Shown here in pieces: positions 46,450 to 55,946 of a stretch of 64,000 nt of DNA. The stretch lies in assembly GCF_000243215.1 (NCBI RefSeq), contig NZ_JH594596.1, positions 1,989,094-2,053,093 on the forward strand, read 5' to 3'. Numbering within the stretch: the stretch's first letter is position 1; every line of letters begins with the position of its first letter. Source of the stretch: Odoribacter laneus YIT 12061 (GTDB taxonomy: Bacteria > Bacteroidota > Bacteroidia > Bacteroidales > Marinifilaceae). The notes beneath the pieces were generated by a model that ran no database searches, was not told the origin of the DNA, and saw nothing but the letters and a program-made list of their open reading frames with translations. A program made the position numbers and the translations under genes.

Positions 46450-47202
46450 TCACCTGACTTCTATTCCTTTTTTTCTCAAATATTCTTTTACTTCCTTTAT
46501 ACTGATTTCCCCATAATGAAATATTCCGGCGGCGAGCGCAGCCTCCACTTTTCCGTATTGGAAAACACGATAAAAATCCTCCGCCCGACCCGCTCCGCCC
46601 GAAGCAATTATGGGAATCCCAGCTTTCTCTTCCAGGCGGGCCAACGCCTCACAAGCAAACCCCCTATGCGTACCGTCGTGATTCATAGAAGTAAAAAGGA
46701 TTTCTCCCCCACCCCTTTCCTCCACTTCCCGCGCCCAGGAAAAAAGCTCCCTCGCAGTCCGTTCCCTTCCCCCCTTACGGTAAACCACCCAGCTTCCCCC
46801 TTCTTCCTTTGCATCTATCGCTACGACAATACACTGTTTTCCGAACGAATAAGCCAAACGATTTATTAAATCCGGATCCTTCAATACCGAAGAATTCACC
46901 GAAATCTTGTCGGCACCTTTCCCCAATAAAGCCTCTACATCTTTTTCGGATGCAATACCTCCCCCTACCGTAAAAGGGATATTGATCTCGGCAGCCACCC
47001 GCTCTACCCACTCCAAGACCGTTTTTCTCTTATCACTACTGGCTGTAATGTCTAAAAATACCAATTCGTCAGCTCCCTCTTCTGAATATTTTTTCCCCAA
47101 CTCTACAATATCCCCGGCATCTTTCAAATTCAAAAAATGAACCCCTTTCACTGTCCTGCCATTCATAACGTCCAGGCAGGGAATAATGCGCTTTGCCAAC
47201 AT
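46450..47202 (-). CDS. hisF: Imidazole glycerol phosphate synthase, cyclase subunit
   Basis: 250 aa TIM barrel with catalytic Asp in '[16 protein letters not shown]' and '[12 protein letters not shown]', and phosphate-binding 'IIASGGAG'. It works with the HisH glutaminase to make IGP and AICAR. A 108-bp gap separates it from hisA, the largest gap in the operon. Confidence 0.96.
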   Translation of the reverse strand: MLAKRIIPCLDVMNGRTVKGVHFLNLKDAGDIVELGKKYSEEGADELVFLDITASSDKRKTVLEWVERVAAEINIPFTVGGGIASEKDVEALLGKGADKISVNSSVLKDPDLINRLAYSFGKQCIVVAIDAKEEGGSWVVYRKGGRERTARELFSWAREVEERGGGEILFTSMNHDGTHRGFACEALARLEEKAGIPIIASGGAGRAEDFYRVFQYGKVEAALAAGIFHYGEISIKEVKEYLRKKGIEVR

Positions 47203-47310
47203 AGGACACGTCTTTTAATATATTAATCATAAAATGTTCAAATGCAAAAACGATACTTCTTTTCCGATTAAACCGCCTCTCTCTTCCTCTTGTCCGCCCC
47301 CAACCAGATT

Positions 47311-48024
47311 TTAAAACCGCCCTCTAAGCTCTGCAAAAGTTATCTTATTCTCATAAATAGCCTTTCCGACAATGGCCCCATACAGACCCAAATGAGCCAA
47401 TCGCTCCAAATCTTCCATCCCGCCTATTCCACCGGAAGCAATCAAATTTAAAAGAGGATAACGCTTTCGTAAATCCGCATATAAATTCACAGCCGTCCCT
47501 TCTAATGTTCCGTCCCGGGTAATATCGGTACACATCAAATATTTTATCCTTTCTTTGTATCGGTCTATCAATTCAAAAATGGTCGTACCCGTCACTTTTT
47601 TCCAACCTTGAATGCACACTTTGGTATTCCAACTATCCACACCGATAATTATTTTTTCTCCCCCATACAAATCAATCCATTCCAACACTTTTTCGACCCG
47701 GGTTTGCGCCATACTTCCGATACAAGCCAAAGCCGCCCCAGCGTTAAATACATCCCGAAGATCTCCGTCCGACTTTATTCCACCCCCGAAATCCACTGTT
47801 AAGCCTGTACTTTTACAAATCTGCTCCAACACCCGCATATTGACCACCCGGGAAGATTTCGCTCCCTCTAAATCTACTACATGCAAACGCTTTAACCCCG
47901 AAGCTTCAAATTTCTTAGCCATACTGACCGGGTCCTCTGAATATATTTTACACTGGCTGTAATTGCCTTGTATCAAACGGACACATTTCCCGTCGATAAT
48001 ATCTATTGCCGGTATAATTTCCAT
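47311..48024 (-). CDS. hisA: ProFAR isomerase
   Basis: 237 aa TIM barrel, sister of HisF, with 'PAIDIIDGKCVRLIQGNY' (catalytic Asp), 'VDFGGGIKSDGDLRD' and 'CTDITRDGTLEGT' (second Asp). It performs the Amadori rearrangement in histidine synthesis. 7 bp after hisH. Confidence 0.96.
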   Translation of the reverse strand: MEIIPAIDIIDGKCVRLIQGNYSQCKIYSEDPVSMAKKFEASGLKRLHVVDLEGAKSSRVVNMRVLEQICKSTGLTVDFGGGIKSDGDLRDVFNAGAALACIGSMAQTRVEKVLEWIDLYGGEKIIIGVDSWNTKVCIQGWKKVTGTTIFELIDRYKERIKYLMCTDITRDGTLEGTAVNLYADLRKRYPLLNLIASGGIGGMEDLERLAHLGLYGAIVGKAIYENKITFAELRGRF

Positions 48025-48031
48025 CGTTTTA

Positions 48032-48619
48032 TTAAAATAATTGGTTTATAAAATTTCCTAATATTCTTTCTCCTGCCTGGGAAGATTTTTCCGGATGAAA
48101 CTGACAACCATAAAAATTATCCTTGGCTATAGCTGCAGCAAAAGTCCCCCCGTACTCGCAACGAGCAATACAAAATGCATTGTCCGGAACATAATAGGAA
48201 TGCACAAAATACATTCTCTCCCCTTCTCTTACCCCCTTAAACAAAGCAGTTTGCATTCCCCCTATCGTATTCCACCCCATATGAGGGACTTTTTCAACAT
48301 CCCTGAACTTTTTTACACTAAGGGGGAAAATCCCCAAACCCGAAGTCTTATCCTCTTCCGTATCTATACACATCAGTTGCATACCTAAACAAATTCCTAA
48401 AACCGGAATTTCTAATTGAGGAAGTAATTTATCTATCCCCCTCTGCTGTATTTTTTTCATAGCAGCTGAAGCCTGTCCCACTCCGGGGAAAATAACTCGG
48501 TCTGCTGAGCGAATCACGGCCGCCTCTCCGCTGACCACTGCCTGATATCCCAATCTGCGAATAGCCGACAGAACAGAGTAGACATTTCCGGCACCATAAT
48601 CTACAACGACAATTTTCAT
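48032..48619 (-). CDS. hisH: Imidazole glycerol phosphate synthase, glutaminase subunit
   Basis: The start 'MKIVVVDYGAGN' at 48619 gives 195 aa; a longer frame into hisB is rejected. Class I amidotransferase with nucleophile Cys in 'PVLGICLGMQLM' and the His-Glu pair in 'GCQFHPEKS'. It feeds ammonia to HisF. 11 bp after hisB. Confidence 0.95.
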   Translation of the reverse strand: MKIVVVDYGAGNVYSVLSAIRRLGYQAVVSGEAAVIRSADRVIFPGVGQASAAMKKIQQRGIDKLLPQLEIPVLGICLGMQLMCIDTEEDKTSGLGIFPLSVKKFRDVEKVPHMGWNTIGGMQTALFKGVREGERMYFVHSYYVPDNAFCIARCEYGGTFAAAIAKDNFYGCQFHPEKSSQAGERILGNFINQLF

Positions 48620-48630
48620 TTTTTTATTCT

Positions 48631-49731
48631 TTAAAGGATACCTTTGGACGAAGGAATAGCCGTACCTGTCTGACGGATAGCCATCCGGATACAACGGGCA
48701 AAAGCCTTAAAAATAGCTTCAATTAAATGATGCATATTCTCTCCTTCGGCCACAATATGTAAATTACATTTACTACTTTCACAAAAAGACGCAAAAAAAT
48801 GCCGGGTCATCTCCGTAGGGAAATCCCCCACATACTCCCGCGTAAAAGCAACTCTCCATTCCAAACAAGCTCTTCCCCCAAAATCCAATAAGACTTCCGC
48901 TTTCGATTCATCCATCGGCAAGGCAAATCCATATCTTTCTATTCCTTTTTTACTCCCCAAAGCTTCCCGAAAAGCCTCCCCTAATACAATAGCCGCATCT
49001 TCTATGGTATGATGTTCATCCACGTGCAAATCCCCTTTCACCTGAAAGTACAAGTCAACGCCACCGTGACGGGCAAGCTGTTCCAGCATATGATCGAAAA
49101 AAGCAATGCCAGTATCAATCCCAGCCCGTCCGCTTCCATTCAAATCCAACTCCACACACACCTTTGTTTCCGAAGTCCGGCGCTCTATTTTTACCCGCCG
49201 ACAACCCTGCTTTAAAAAATCCCGAATCTCAAGCCACGATTCTGTACAAAATGCTACCGGTAAATCGGTAAATATTTCTCCTCCCCTATAAATCCCCCGG
49301 ATTCCCATATTAGCCGCCAACTGCATGTCGGACAAACGATCCCCGATTACATAAGAATTTTCCCTGTCCAAGAGTTCATTCAGGTATTTTTCTACCATTC
49401 CGACAGACGGTTTCCGGCGATAAGAAGGCTCTTCCGGAAAACTACCATCGATTAATACTTCGTCAAAATGAACCCCTTCTCCTTCCAATATCTGAAGCAT
49501 CAGTTGTTGCAAGGGTAAAAAATTCTCCAGCGGGAAAGCCGGGGTTCCCAATCCATCCTGATTGCTCACCATTACAAACCGATAATCCGTCTCCATTGCA
49601 AGCTGCCTCAAGGCTCCGATAACTCCCGGAATAAATTCGAATTTTTCCAGACGATCTATCTGTTGGTCGACGGGCGGTTCCCGTAATATCGTCCCGTCCC
49701 TGTCTACAAATAATATTTTTTTCTTCAACAT
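48631..49731 (-). CDS. hisB: Bifunctional histidinol-phosphatase / IGP dehydratase
   Basis: The start at 49731 ('MLKKKILFVDRDGT') gives 366 aa and overlaps the hisC end by 7 bp. N-terminal HAD phosphatase (~1-165) with nucleophile Asp in 'DRDGT'; C-terminal IGP dehydratase (~170-366) with the Mn-binding 'DEHHTIEDAAI' and second His-rich motif 'FDHMLEQLARHGG'. The fused order matches E. coli HisB. Confidence 0.96.
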   Translation of the reverse strand: MLKKKILFVDRDGTILREPPVDQQIDRLEKFEFIPGVIGALRQLAMETDYRFVMVSNQDGLGTPAFPLENFLPLQQLMLQILEGEGVHFDEVLIDGSFPEEPSYRRKPSVGMVEKYLNELLDRENSYVIGDRLSDMQLAANMGIRGIYRGGEIFTDLPVAFCTESWLEIRDFLKQGCRRVKIERRTSETKVCVELDLNGSGRAGIDTGIAFFDHMLEQLARHGGVDLYFQVKGDLHVDEHHTIEDAAIVLGEAFREALGSKKGIERYGFALPMDESKAEVLLDFGGRACLEWRVAFTREYVGDFPTEMTRHFFASFCESSKCNLHIVAEGENMHHLIEAIFKAFARCIRMAIRQTGTAIPSSKGIL

Positions 49732-50783
49732 ACTTCTGTCTTTTTTTCCGATTTCCACTCAGCCAATAAGGCCAATAATCGGTCGTTTTCTTCCGGAACC
49801 CCTATACTGATACGTAACCCTCCTTCCACCAGAGGAGGAATATTTCGCAACCGGACAACCATCTTTTGCTGAACTAAAAAATCATACAATTCCCGAAAAT
49901 CGTCTAAAGTGACCAGTATAAAGTTCGCTTCGGAAGGAAATACAGACCGGAATATGTCCAATTGCACGAATGCCCGGAATAAACGTTCTCTTTCCTTTTT
50001 TATAACCCTCAGTTTTTCCTGAAACTCTTCCCGTTGTTCCAAAACATCCAAAACAGTACGCTGCGTCAGAACACTAATATTATAAGGTGCTTTTACCCGG
50101 TTCAATATCCCGATCAAAGCCGGGGTTCCATAGCCAATCCCCAAACGCAGACCTGCCATTCCCCACGCTTTAGATAAAGTCTGTAATACAAATAAATTTT
50201 CATGCCGTCGTAACAAAGTAAGGGCTGAAGGGAATTCCGTAAAATCAATATAGGCTTCGTCTACGACCACCAAACCCGTAAATTTTTCGCATATTTTTTC
50301 AATCTCGGCCAAAGGGATTACATTCCCCAAAGGATTGTTCGGCGTACACAAAAAGATCAGTTTTGTAGAAGCATCCGATTGACGTTCCACCTCCCTCCAA
50401 TCCGGCTGCAAATCAGTCTGAAGATTAATTTTCCGGATTTCTACGTCATTAATAGCACCACACACTTCATACATCGAATAACCGGGAGAAAAAACAATCA
50501 GATTGTCTTCCCGGGGCTGACAGAGGCTTCGGATAAGCAGATCAATGATTTCATCACTCCCGTTACCCAGAATCAAACGGCTTTCTTCCACTTGCTTATA
50601 GGCTGCTAACTTCTTTTTTACCATCCGTTGATAAGGATCCGGATAACGGTTAAAACCATTGTCAAACGGATTTTCATTGGCATCTAAAAAGATCGCTTCG
50701 CTTCCCGCATATTCTTCCCGGGCACAGGAGTAGGGCTGTAAAAGCCGGATATTTTTCCGGACCAGATTTTGAACCTTCATCAT
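49725..50783 (-). CDS. hisC: Histidinol-phosphate aminotransferase
   Basis: 352 aa, fold-type I PLP enzyme. PLP lysine lies in 'LQTLSKAWGMAGLRLG'; substrate phosphate contacts include the 'FNRYPDPYQ' N-terminal loop and the final Arg in 'GLRISIG'. It starts with ATGATG overlapping the hisD stop by 4 bp; either Met may be used. Confidence 0.95.
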   Translation of the reverse strand: MMKVQNLVRKNIRLLQPYSCAREEYAGSEAIFLDANENPFDNGFNRYPDPYQRMVKKKLAAYKQVEESRLILGNGSDEIIDLLIRSLCQPREDNLIVFSPGYSMYEVCGAINDVEIRKINLQTDLQPDWREVERQSDASTKLIFLCTPNNPLGNVIPLAEIEKICEKFTGLVVVDEAYIDFTEFPSALTLLRRHENLFVLQTLSKAWGMAGLRLGIGYGTPALIGILNRVKAPYNISVLTQRTVLDVLEQREEFQEKLRVIKKERERLFRAFVQLDIFRSVFPSEANFILVTLDDFRELYDFLVQQKMVVRLRNIPPLVEGGLRISIGVPEENDRLLALLAEWKSEKKTEVC

Positions 50784-52078
50784 GCTTCTTTTTCTGTTTC
50801 TTTATTGGTGACTCTGATCTGTACTGCATTTTTATGTGCTTCCAACTGTTCCTGTTCCGCCATCGTCACAAGCACCGGAGCCAAATAACGAAGCCCTTTT
50901 TCACTAATTTCCTGAAAACTGATTTTTTTCACAAAAGTGTCTACATTAATTCCGCTATACGCTTTGGCAAAAGCACTGGTTGGCAAAGTATGATTGGTTC
51001 CGGAAGCATAATCCCCGGCACTTTCGGGGGAATAGTTTCCCAAAAAGACAGAGCCGGCATTCTGAATGGCAGCTATATAGTCCCGATAGTTTTCGATATT
51101 CAAGATAAGATGTTCCGGAGCATATTCATTTACAAATTGTATACATACCTCCGGATTTTCGAACACCACAAATCTGGCATTCTCCCAAGCCGCCCGGGCA
51201 ATTTCACAGCGAGGCAATAGGCCTATTTGCCGTTTCACCTCTTTCTCAACTTTTTCCAGCATATCCGGACACCAGCTTACAAACACGGCCTGGCTGTCTT
51301 TACCGTGTTCTGCCTGCGACAACAAATCGGCAGCAATATATTCCGGACGGGCAGTCCGATCGGCAACAATCAGAACTTCTGAAGGCCCCGCAGGCATATC
51401 CATAGCAAGCCCGTAATTTCCGGCAAAGCGCTTAGCAGCAGTAACATACTGATTACCAGGGCCTACTATTTTAAAGACCCGGGGTACTGTCTCCGTCCCG
51501 AAAGTCATCGCTGCAATAGCTTGAACTCCTCCCACTTTATAGACAGCGGTTGCTCCGCAATACCGGGCAGCCCATAAAATAGCCGGAGGAACCCGTCCCT
51601 CCCGGTCGGGGGGAGTACAAATCACAATTTCCCGGCAATGGGCTATACGGGCCGGTATAACCAACATTAAAACGGTAGAAAATAAAGGAGCACTACCTCC
51701 CGGAACATACAACCCGACCTTTTCTATCCCCCTTACCTCCTGCCAACATCTGAAACCGTTCCCGCTTTCATATTCACAACTACCGGGAAGCTGCTTTAGG
51801 TGAAAAGCCTCAATATTCCGGGCAGCTTCCCGGATCGCTTCCTTCAAAGCAGGACTTACCCTCCCCTCTGCTTCTTCCATTTCTTCCTCACTCACCTTGA
51901 AATTTCCGATACGAACCCGATCAAAATACCAAGTATATTTCATCAAAGCTTTGTCTCCCTCTTTCTGTACTTCCATAAAAATAGCACGACATAATTTTTC
52001 CAAATCATCGTTACCGATTTGTGGACGGGCCATGATTTTTCCCCAATCCTGCAAACTTGGATTTATCCATTTTTCCAT
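50780..52078 (-). CDS. hisD: Histidinol dehydrogenase
   Basis: 432 aa. 'VGLYVPGGSAPLFSTVLM', the catalytic region 'NEYAPEHLILNIE' (Glu-His), and 'YASGTNHTLPTS' are typical. A zinc enzyme oxidising histidinol to histidine with NAD. 59 bp after hisG. Confidence 0.96.
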   Translation of the reverse strand: MEKWINPSLQDWGKIMARPQIGNDDLEKLCRAIFMEVQKEGDKALMKYTWYFDRVRIGNFKVSEEEMEEAEGRVSPALKEAIREAARNIEAFHLKQLPGSCEYESGNGFRCWQEVRGIEKVGLYVPGGSAPLFSTVLMLVIPARIAHCREIVICTPPDREGRVPPAILWAARYCGATAVYKVGGVQAIAAMTFGTETVPRVFKIVGPGNQYVTAAKRFAGNYGLAMDMPAGPSEVLIVADRTARPEYIAADLLSQAEHGKDSQAVFVSWCPDMLEKVEKEVKRQIGLLPRCEIARAAWENARFVVFENPEVCIQFVNEYAPEHLILNIENYRDYIAAIQNAGSVFLGNYSPESAGDYASGTNHTLPTSAFAKAYSGINVDTFVKKISFQEISEKGLRYLAPVLVTMAEQEQLEAHKNAVQIRVTNKETEKEA

Positions 52079-52137
52079 TTTATTTATCTTTAAAATTTAT
52101 TTACCAATTCTTTACCTGAACTTACAGCTATTTTATC

Positions 52138-52995
52138 CTATAGAATCATCTTTTCTATCGGGATAATTAAGATTCCTTCAGCTCCTGCTTCCTTTAAACT
52201 TCCGATTACCTCCCAAAATTTATTTTCATTCACCACAGAGTGAACCGACACCCAACCTTTCTCTTTTAAAGGCATTACAGTAGGACTTTTCATCCCCGGC
52301 AATAAAGCACATATCCGGTCCAAAGCAGTCTCCGGCGCATTTAACAATATATATTTACTGTTTTTCGCCGCCAACACAGCTTTAATCCGAAAAACGAATT
52401 TATCCAATAAAACCCGTTTCTCTCCTTCTAAGCAAGGATTGGCGACCAGAATGGCTTCCGATTCAAAAATTTTATATACTTCCTGCAAACCGTTTTTGAA
52501 AAGTGTACTCCCGGAACTCACTAAATCGCAAATAGCATCCGCTAATCCAATATTGGGAGCGATTTCGACAGAACCGGAAATTTCATGTATTTCAGCCTCA
52601 ATCCCCTTCTCCGTCAAAAAATCTTTTAAAGAATTCGGATAAGAAGTAGCAATCTTTTTCCCCTGTAAATCAGATAAATCGGTAAATTCCATACTTCTGG
52701 GAACAGCGATCGATAAACGACAACGGGAAAAACCTAAATCCAACACATGAACAATTCCCGTTTTTTTCTCTCTCTCCGTATTATCTCCGATAATAGCTAT
52801 GTCCGCTACTCCATCTTTTACATATTGAGGAATATCGGAATTCCGTAAATACAACACTTCCAACTGAAAATTAGAAGCCTGAGCCATCAACTGGTCCCTT
52901 CCGTTATTAACCGATATTCCACATTCCTTCAATAAAGTCAAGGAATCTTCATTCAACCGGCCCGATTTCTGAATTGCAATTTTTAGATTAGTCAT
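52138..52995 (-). CDS. hisG: ATP phosphoribosyltransferase (long form)
   Basis: 285 aa, the long HisG with a C-terminal regulatory ACT-like domain (~215-285), so no HisZ is needed. 'KIAIQKSGRLNEDSL' starts the protein; the PRPP loop is 'GSVEIAPNIGLADAI'. First committed step of histidine synthesis, feedback-inhibited by histidine. It is also controlled by the leader attenuator upstream. Confidence 0.96.
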   Translation of the reverse strand: MTNLKIAIQKSGRLNEDSLTLLKECGISVNNGRDQLMAQASNFQLEVLYLRNSDIPQYVKDGVADIAIIGDNTEREKKTGIVHVLDLGFSRCRLSIAVPRSMEFTDLSDLQGKKIATSYPNSLKDFLTEKGIEAEIHEISGSVEIAPNIGLADAICDLVSSGSTLFKNGLQEVYKIFESEAILVANPCLEGEKRVLLDKFVFRIKAVLAAKNSKYILLNAPETALDRICALLPGMKSPTVMPLKEKGWVSVHSVVNENKFWEVIGSLKEAGAEGILIIPIEKMIL

Positions 52996-53040
52996 AAGGT
53001 TCGTTTTATTAGAAAGCCGAACCTGAATCAGAAAGGAAAT

Positions 53041-53069
53041 AAAAAAGCCCGCCTGATTCAGGCGAGCTT
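53041..53069 (-). terminator. Attenuator terminator of the his operon
   Basis: On the minus strand AAGCTCGCCTGAATCAGGCG then GGCTT and a run of T's: a GC-rich stem (CGCCT/AGGCG core) before a six-T tract. It lies between the leader peptide and hisG. Its 5' arm can instead pair with 53108-53117. Confidence 0.9.
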
Positions 53070-53103
53070 ATTATACTTTAAAATAGATTACGGCATAACG
53101 GCA

Positions 53104-53166
53104 TCATCTCACCTGAAGACAGTGATGGCAATGATGATGGTTATGATGTAATACAATACGATACAT
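53104..53166 (-). CDS. hisL: His operon leader peptide
   Basis: 20 codons, ATG at 53166 to TGA at 53104, with seven His codons in nine positions ('HHNHHHCHH', one run broken only by Asn and Cys). It lies 108 bp before hisG, upstream of a strong terminator. Ribosome stalling at the His codons would leave TTCAGGTGAG near the peptide end (53117-53108) free to pair with CTCGCCTGAA (53066-53057) of the terminator, allowing transcription. When His-tRNA is plentiful the ribosome covers that segment and the terminator forms. Confidence 0.93.
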   Translation of the reverse strand: MYRIVLHHNHHHCHHCLQVR

Positions 53167-53317
53167 GATTTTTCTCTTTATGTGCGACAAATGTAAAAGT
53201 AAAAATTTATTTTCCAAAGCTTTTTTAAAAGAATGTTAGATTTTTAACAAGATTCCTTCTGTTTGCTAATTCCTTCCAAAATTTTTCTGCTCTCTCCCTT
53301 TTTCTGTCAAACAGAAA

Positions 53318-54373
53318 TTATTGAATATATAAATTTCCATTCCGGATTTCTAAATCTACTTTTCCGGTTCGCTTCTTATTTCCAATAAAACCGGTTTCTA
53401 CAAGTACATTTTTCTCAGAAGTAGGTTGCTGACTCAGCTGGAAATCGGCAGGCAGATCCATTTTTAAACTCTTATTATGCTTTAATTCCAAATTATAGCC
53501 TGCTCCTTCCATAAAGGTCAAACCGACTTTTGTATAATTCGTTCTCAACTGGATTAATGAAAAATCGGTATGAATATTCCGGATATTTATTTCTCCAAAA
53601 CGCATGGTCATGCTCAATTCATTTCCAAGATCCTGAATTTCAAATTTGGTAGAATTGGCCGTACCCGACATCTCTTCAATTTCTCCCAAATCCAGCTCTC
53701 CATTCTGGGAAGTAATATTCAGCTTTGCCGCAGTTGCCAGATTACCGGTACATTTCTCTAAATTCAATTTAGCCTCTCTGACTTTCTCTATCTTTAAATT
53801 GCAATCTTTGAATTGTCCATTCAGGGTATTCACATCATCAACCACAAAGTTCCCCCCACTCTGTAAAATTTGCAATACTCCGTCCTTCATTTTACCCAAT
53901 TGAAAGTTACCGTTTTTAATATCGATAGCCAGATCTCCCTCAAAATTGTTTATAAATACATTTCCTTCTGTATTAATAATTCTCAATTTCATCCCATAAG
54001 GCAATACCACTTTGTAAACAATATTGATCTCTAATCCGGAAAGCAATTGCTTAAAAAACACATCTTTCCCGAAAGTAGTCTCCACATTCAAAAAGCCCCC
54101 GCTCACGACATCCTCGATATGGATATATTCTATAAATTCATCAGCCTTACTTTTATTTTTAGCCGTTACACTGATGGTAGCCGTCACATCAATCTTGTCT
54201 GCTTTTTTCTGTTCCACATCAATCTGCCCGTAACGATTTGACAAAACTACTTCTGTAATACCAGCTTTATCAAAACTTTTCTGATATTCTTTTTTACTGG
54301 TTTGTGCATAGAGTGTTACCCCCATAAATATCATCCCTAAAATAAATAAAGTCGTTTTCATAAGCTTAGTCAT
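53318..54373 (-). CDS. Exported DUF4097-like beta-helix protein
   Basis: The start at 54373 (or the ATG at 54361) gives ~351 aa with a signal peptide ending 'GVTLYAQ'. The mature part repeats short beta strands with hydrophobic/Asn pattern ('LSNRYGQIDVEQKKADKIDV', 'GNFVVDDVNTLNGQFKDCNL'), as in DUF4097/DUF2807-type putative adhesin domains. Function unknown. It starts 11 bp after the DUF4924 gene, so likely same transcript. Confidence 0.7.
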   Translation of the reverse strand: MTKLMKTTLFILGMIFMGVTLYAQTSKKEYQKSFDKAGITEVVLSNRYGQIDVEQKKADKIDVTATISVTAKNKSKADEFIEYIHIEDVVSGGFLNVETTFGKDVFFKQLLSGLEINIVYKVVLPYGMKLRIINTEGNVFINNFEGDLAIDIKNGNFQLGKMKDGVLQILQSGGNFVVDDVNTLNGQFKDCNLKIEKVREAKLNLEKCTGNLATAAKLNITSQNGELDLGEIEEMSGTANSTKFEIQDLGNELSMTMRFGEINIRNIHTDFSLIQLRTNYTKVGLTFMEGAGYNLELKHNKSLKMDLPADFQLSQQPTSEKNVLVETGFIGNKKRTGKVDLEIRNGNLYIQ

Positions 54374-54383
54374 TTTATATAAG

Positions 54384-54923
54384 TTAGTTCTTTTCTTCTT
54401 CCATTTTGTTATATCGGGCAGCCAGATAAGCAATCATATTACTGAATGTCTTGACCGCCTGCTCTGTTTGAACAGAAATCTCTTTTTTCTCCAATCGCAA
54501 CATCAAAATCCCATACAAAGCATTTAAGGCTAATTCTACGTCACCGACACTTTCATCTACGCCCGACTTTTCCCGGAATTCCACCAAATTTGCTGCTGCC
54601 TGCGCAACAATCTGTTGGTAACGCATATCCCGGGTTTCGTGCAAAAGGAAAAAATGCAATTCCGTCAATTCATTTACATCATTTTTCAATACTTGTATAT
54701 GACCGCTTTTTTCCACTTTTTCCAAACGCATCATCTCGATGAGATTCTCATACCACTCATGCATCTCTTTCGCCGTCGCTTCATCTATCCGATAACTTCC
54801 GATGAGCTTTTCGTCTACTTGCCGTATATCTAAATTCAATGCCCGTAACATCGCTTCTACCTGCCACATATATAAAATATATTCGGCAATATTGGTCTTT
54901 TTTTTCTCCCGCGCAATCAGCAT
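54384..54923 (-). CDS. DUF4924 family protein
   Basis: 179 aa, all-helical, starting 'MLIAREKKKTNIAEYILYMW'. The layout and the 'ELHFFLLHETRDMRYQQIVA' segment match DUF4924, a Bacteroidetes family of unknown function. No signal or membrane segment. It lies 12 bp after the Hsp15 gene in a run of translation-related genes, which may hint at a linked role. Confidence 0.8.
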   Translation of the reverse strand: MLIAREKKKTNIAEYILYMWQVEAMLRALNLDIRQVDEKLIGSYRIDEATAKEMHEWYENLIEMMRLEKVEKSGHIQVLKNDVNELTELHFFLLHETRDMRYQQIVAQAAANLVEFREKSGVDESVGDVELALNALYGILMLRLEKKEISVQTEQAVKTFSNMIAYLAARYNKMEEEKN

Positions 54924-54935
54924 TGTCCTGTATTT

Positions 54936-55328
54936 TTAATCTTCTTCATAGTTTTTCATCCGATCAATCATTCTCCTGTCCCGTTTCGTAGGCCGCCCAC
55001 TCCCTTTTTCCCGGTATTCAAATCCGTAAGCTCTGGCCGCATTTAATAAATCGAATTGTTCTTGAGGCGTTATATCTTCTACAAAATTTACAGCCAATGG
55101 AGCAGACATTCTCTTATCTGTAAGTTCTTTTACCCGGTATTGCCGTTCAATCGGAGCCAAGCGCACTTTTATCACTTCCCCCAACCGGACTTCCCGGGAA
55201 GCCTTTACAGGGATATCGCCTATTTTTACGTGCCCTTTGTTACAAGCCTCCGCAGCCAGGGAACGGGTTTTAAATATCCGTACCGCCCATAACCACTTAT
55301 CTATCCTAACTTTATCTCCTTCCAACAT
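54936..55328 (-). CDS. hslR: S4-domain RNA-binding heat-shock protein Hsp15
   Basis: 130 aa. The S4 domain at ~8-70 ('RIDKWLWAVRIFKTRSLA') and the basic tail 'EKGSGRPTKRDRRMIDRM' match Hsp15, which rescues 50S subunits carrying nascent tRNA-peptide. It lies 22 bp after pth, consistent with a translation-quality operon: L25, Pth, Hsp15. Confidence 0.92.
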   Translation of the reverse strand: MLEGDKVRIDKWLWAVRIFKTRSLAAEACNKGHVKIGDIPVKASREVRLGEVIKVRLAPIERQYRVKELTDKRMSAPLAVNFVEDITPQEQFDLLNAARAYGFEYREKGSGRPTKRDRRMIDRMKNYEED

Positions 55329-55350
55329 AAGCTCTCCGTAAATTTTCAGA

Positions 55351-55932
55351 TTATTCCGATTCTATTATCTTCTTTCCATTAAAAGAAGTCATCGTTTTAG
55401 ATAATCCCAACAATACAAAACTACTAATAATTTCTTTACTACGTTCTAATAAAGCATCCATATGCTTGATTTCTTCCTCTTTCCACCCCCCTAATACATA
55501 ATCGACCTGTTGTCCCTTTTTAAATTCATTTCCAATACCGAAACGTAAACGGGCATAATTGGTTGTCCCCAGACAAGCATTAATACTCTTCAAACCATTA
55601 TGCCCCCCATCGCTTCCTTGTCCTCTCAGTCTAAGTGTCCCAAAAGGTAAAGCCAGATCATCCACCAGAATAAGCAGATCTTCCAACGCAATCTTCTCTT
55701 TCTGCATCCAATAACTGACAGCTTTACCACTTAGATTCATATATGTGTTGGGCTTTAATAATATCAACGGACGCCCTTTCAATTTGACTTCCGACACGGC
55801 TCCATAACGCCTATCTTCAAAAACAACATTGGACGCCTTTGCAAAGGCGTCCAATACATTAAATCCGATATTATGCCGCGTATCTTGATATTCCGGGCCG
55901 ATATTCCCCAACCCTACAATAAGATACTTCAT
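55351..55932 (-). CDS. pth: Peptidyl-tRNA hydrolase
   Basis: 193 aa. Catalytic His in '[19 protein letters not shown]', '[13 protein letters not shown]', '[24 protein letters not shown]' (split as shown) and 'RFGIGNE' are present. It frees tRNA from stalled peptidyl-tRNA. 14 bp after the L25 gene; rplY-pth is a common pairing. Confidence 0.95.
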   Translation of the reverse strand: MKYLIVGLGNIGPEYQDTRHNIGFNVLDAFAKASNVVFEDRRYGAVSEVKLKGRPLILLKPNTYMNLSGKAVSYWMQKEKIALEDLLILVDDLALPFGTLRLRGQGSDGGHNGLKSINACLGTTNYARLRFGIGNEFKKGQQVDYVLGGWKEEEIKHMDALLERSKEIISSFVLLGLSKTMTSFNGKKIIESE

Positions 55933-55946
55933 ATCTCACTTTTTAA

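Noticed and set aside
46300..46869. 189-aa ORF opposite hisI/hisF
   Set aside because: Antisense shadow of two clear his genes; Ser/Pro/Arg-rich without domains.
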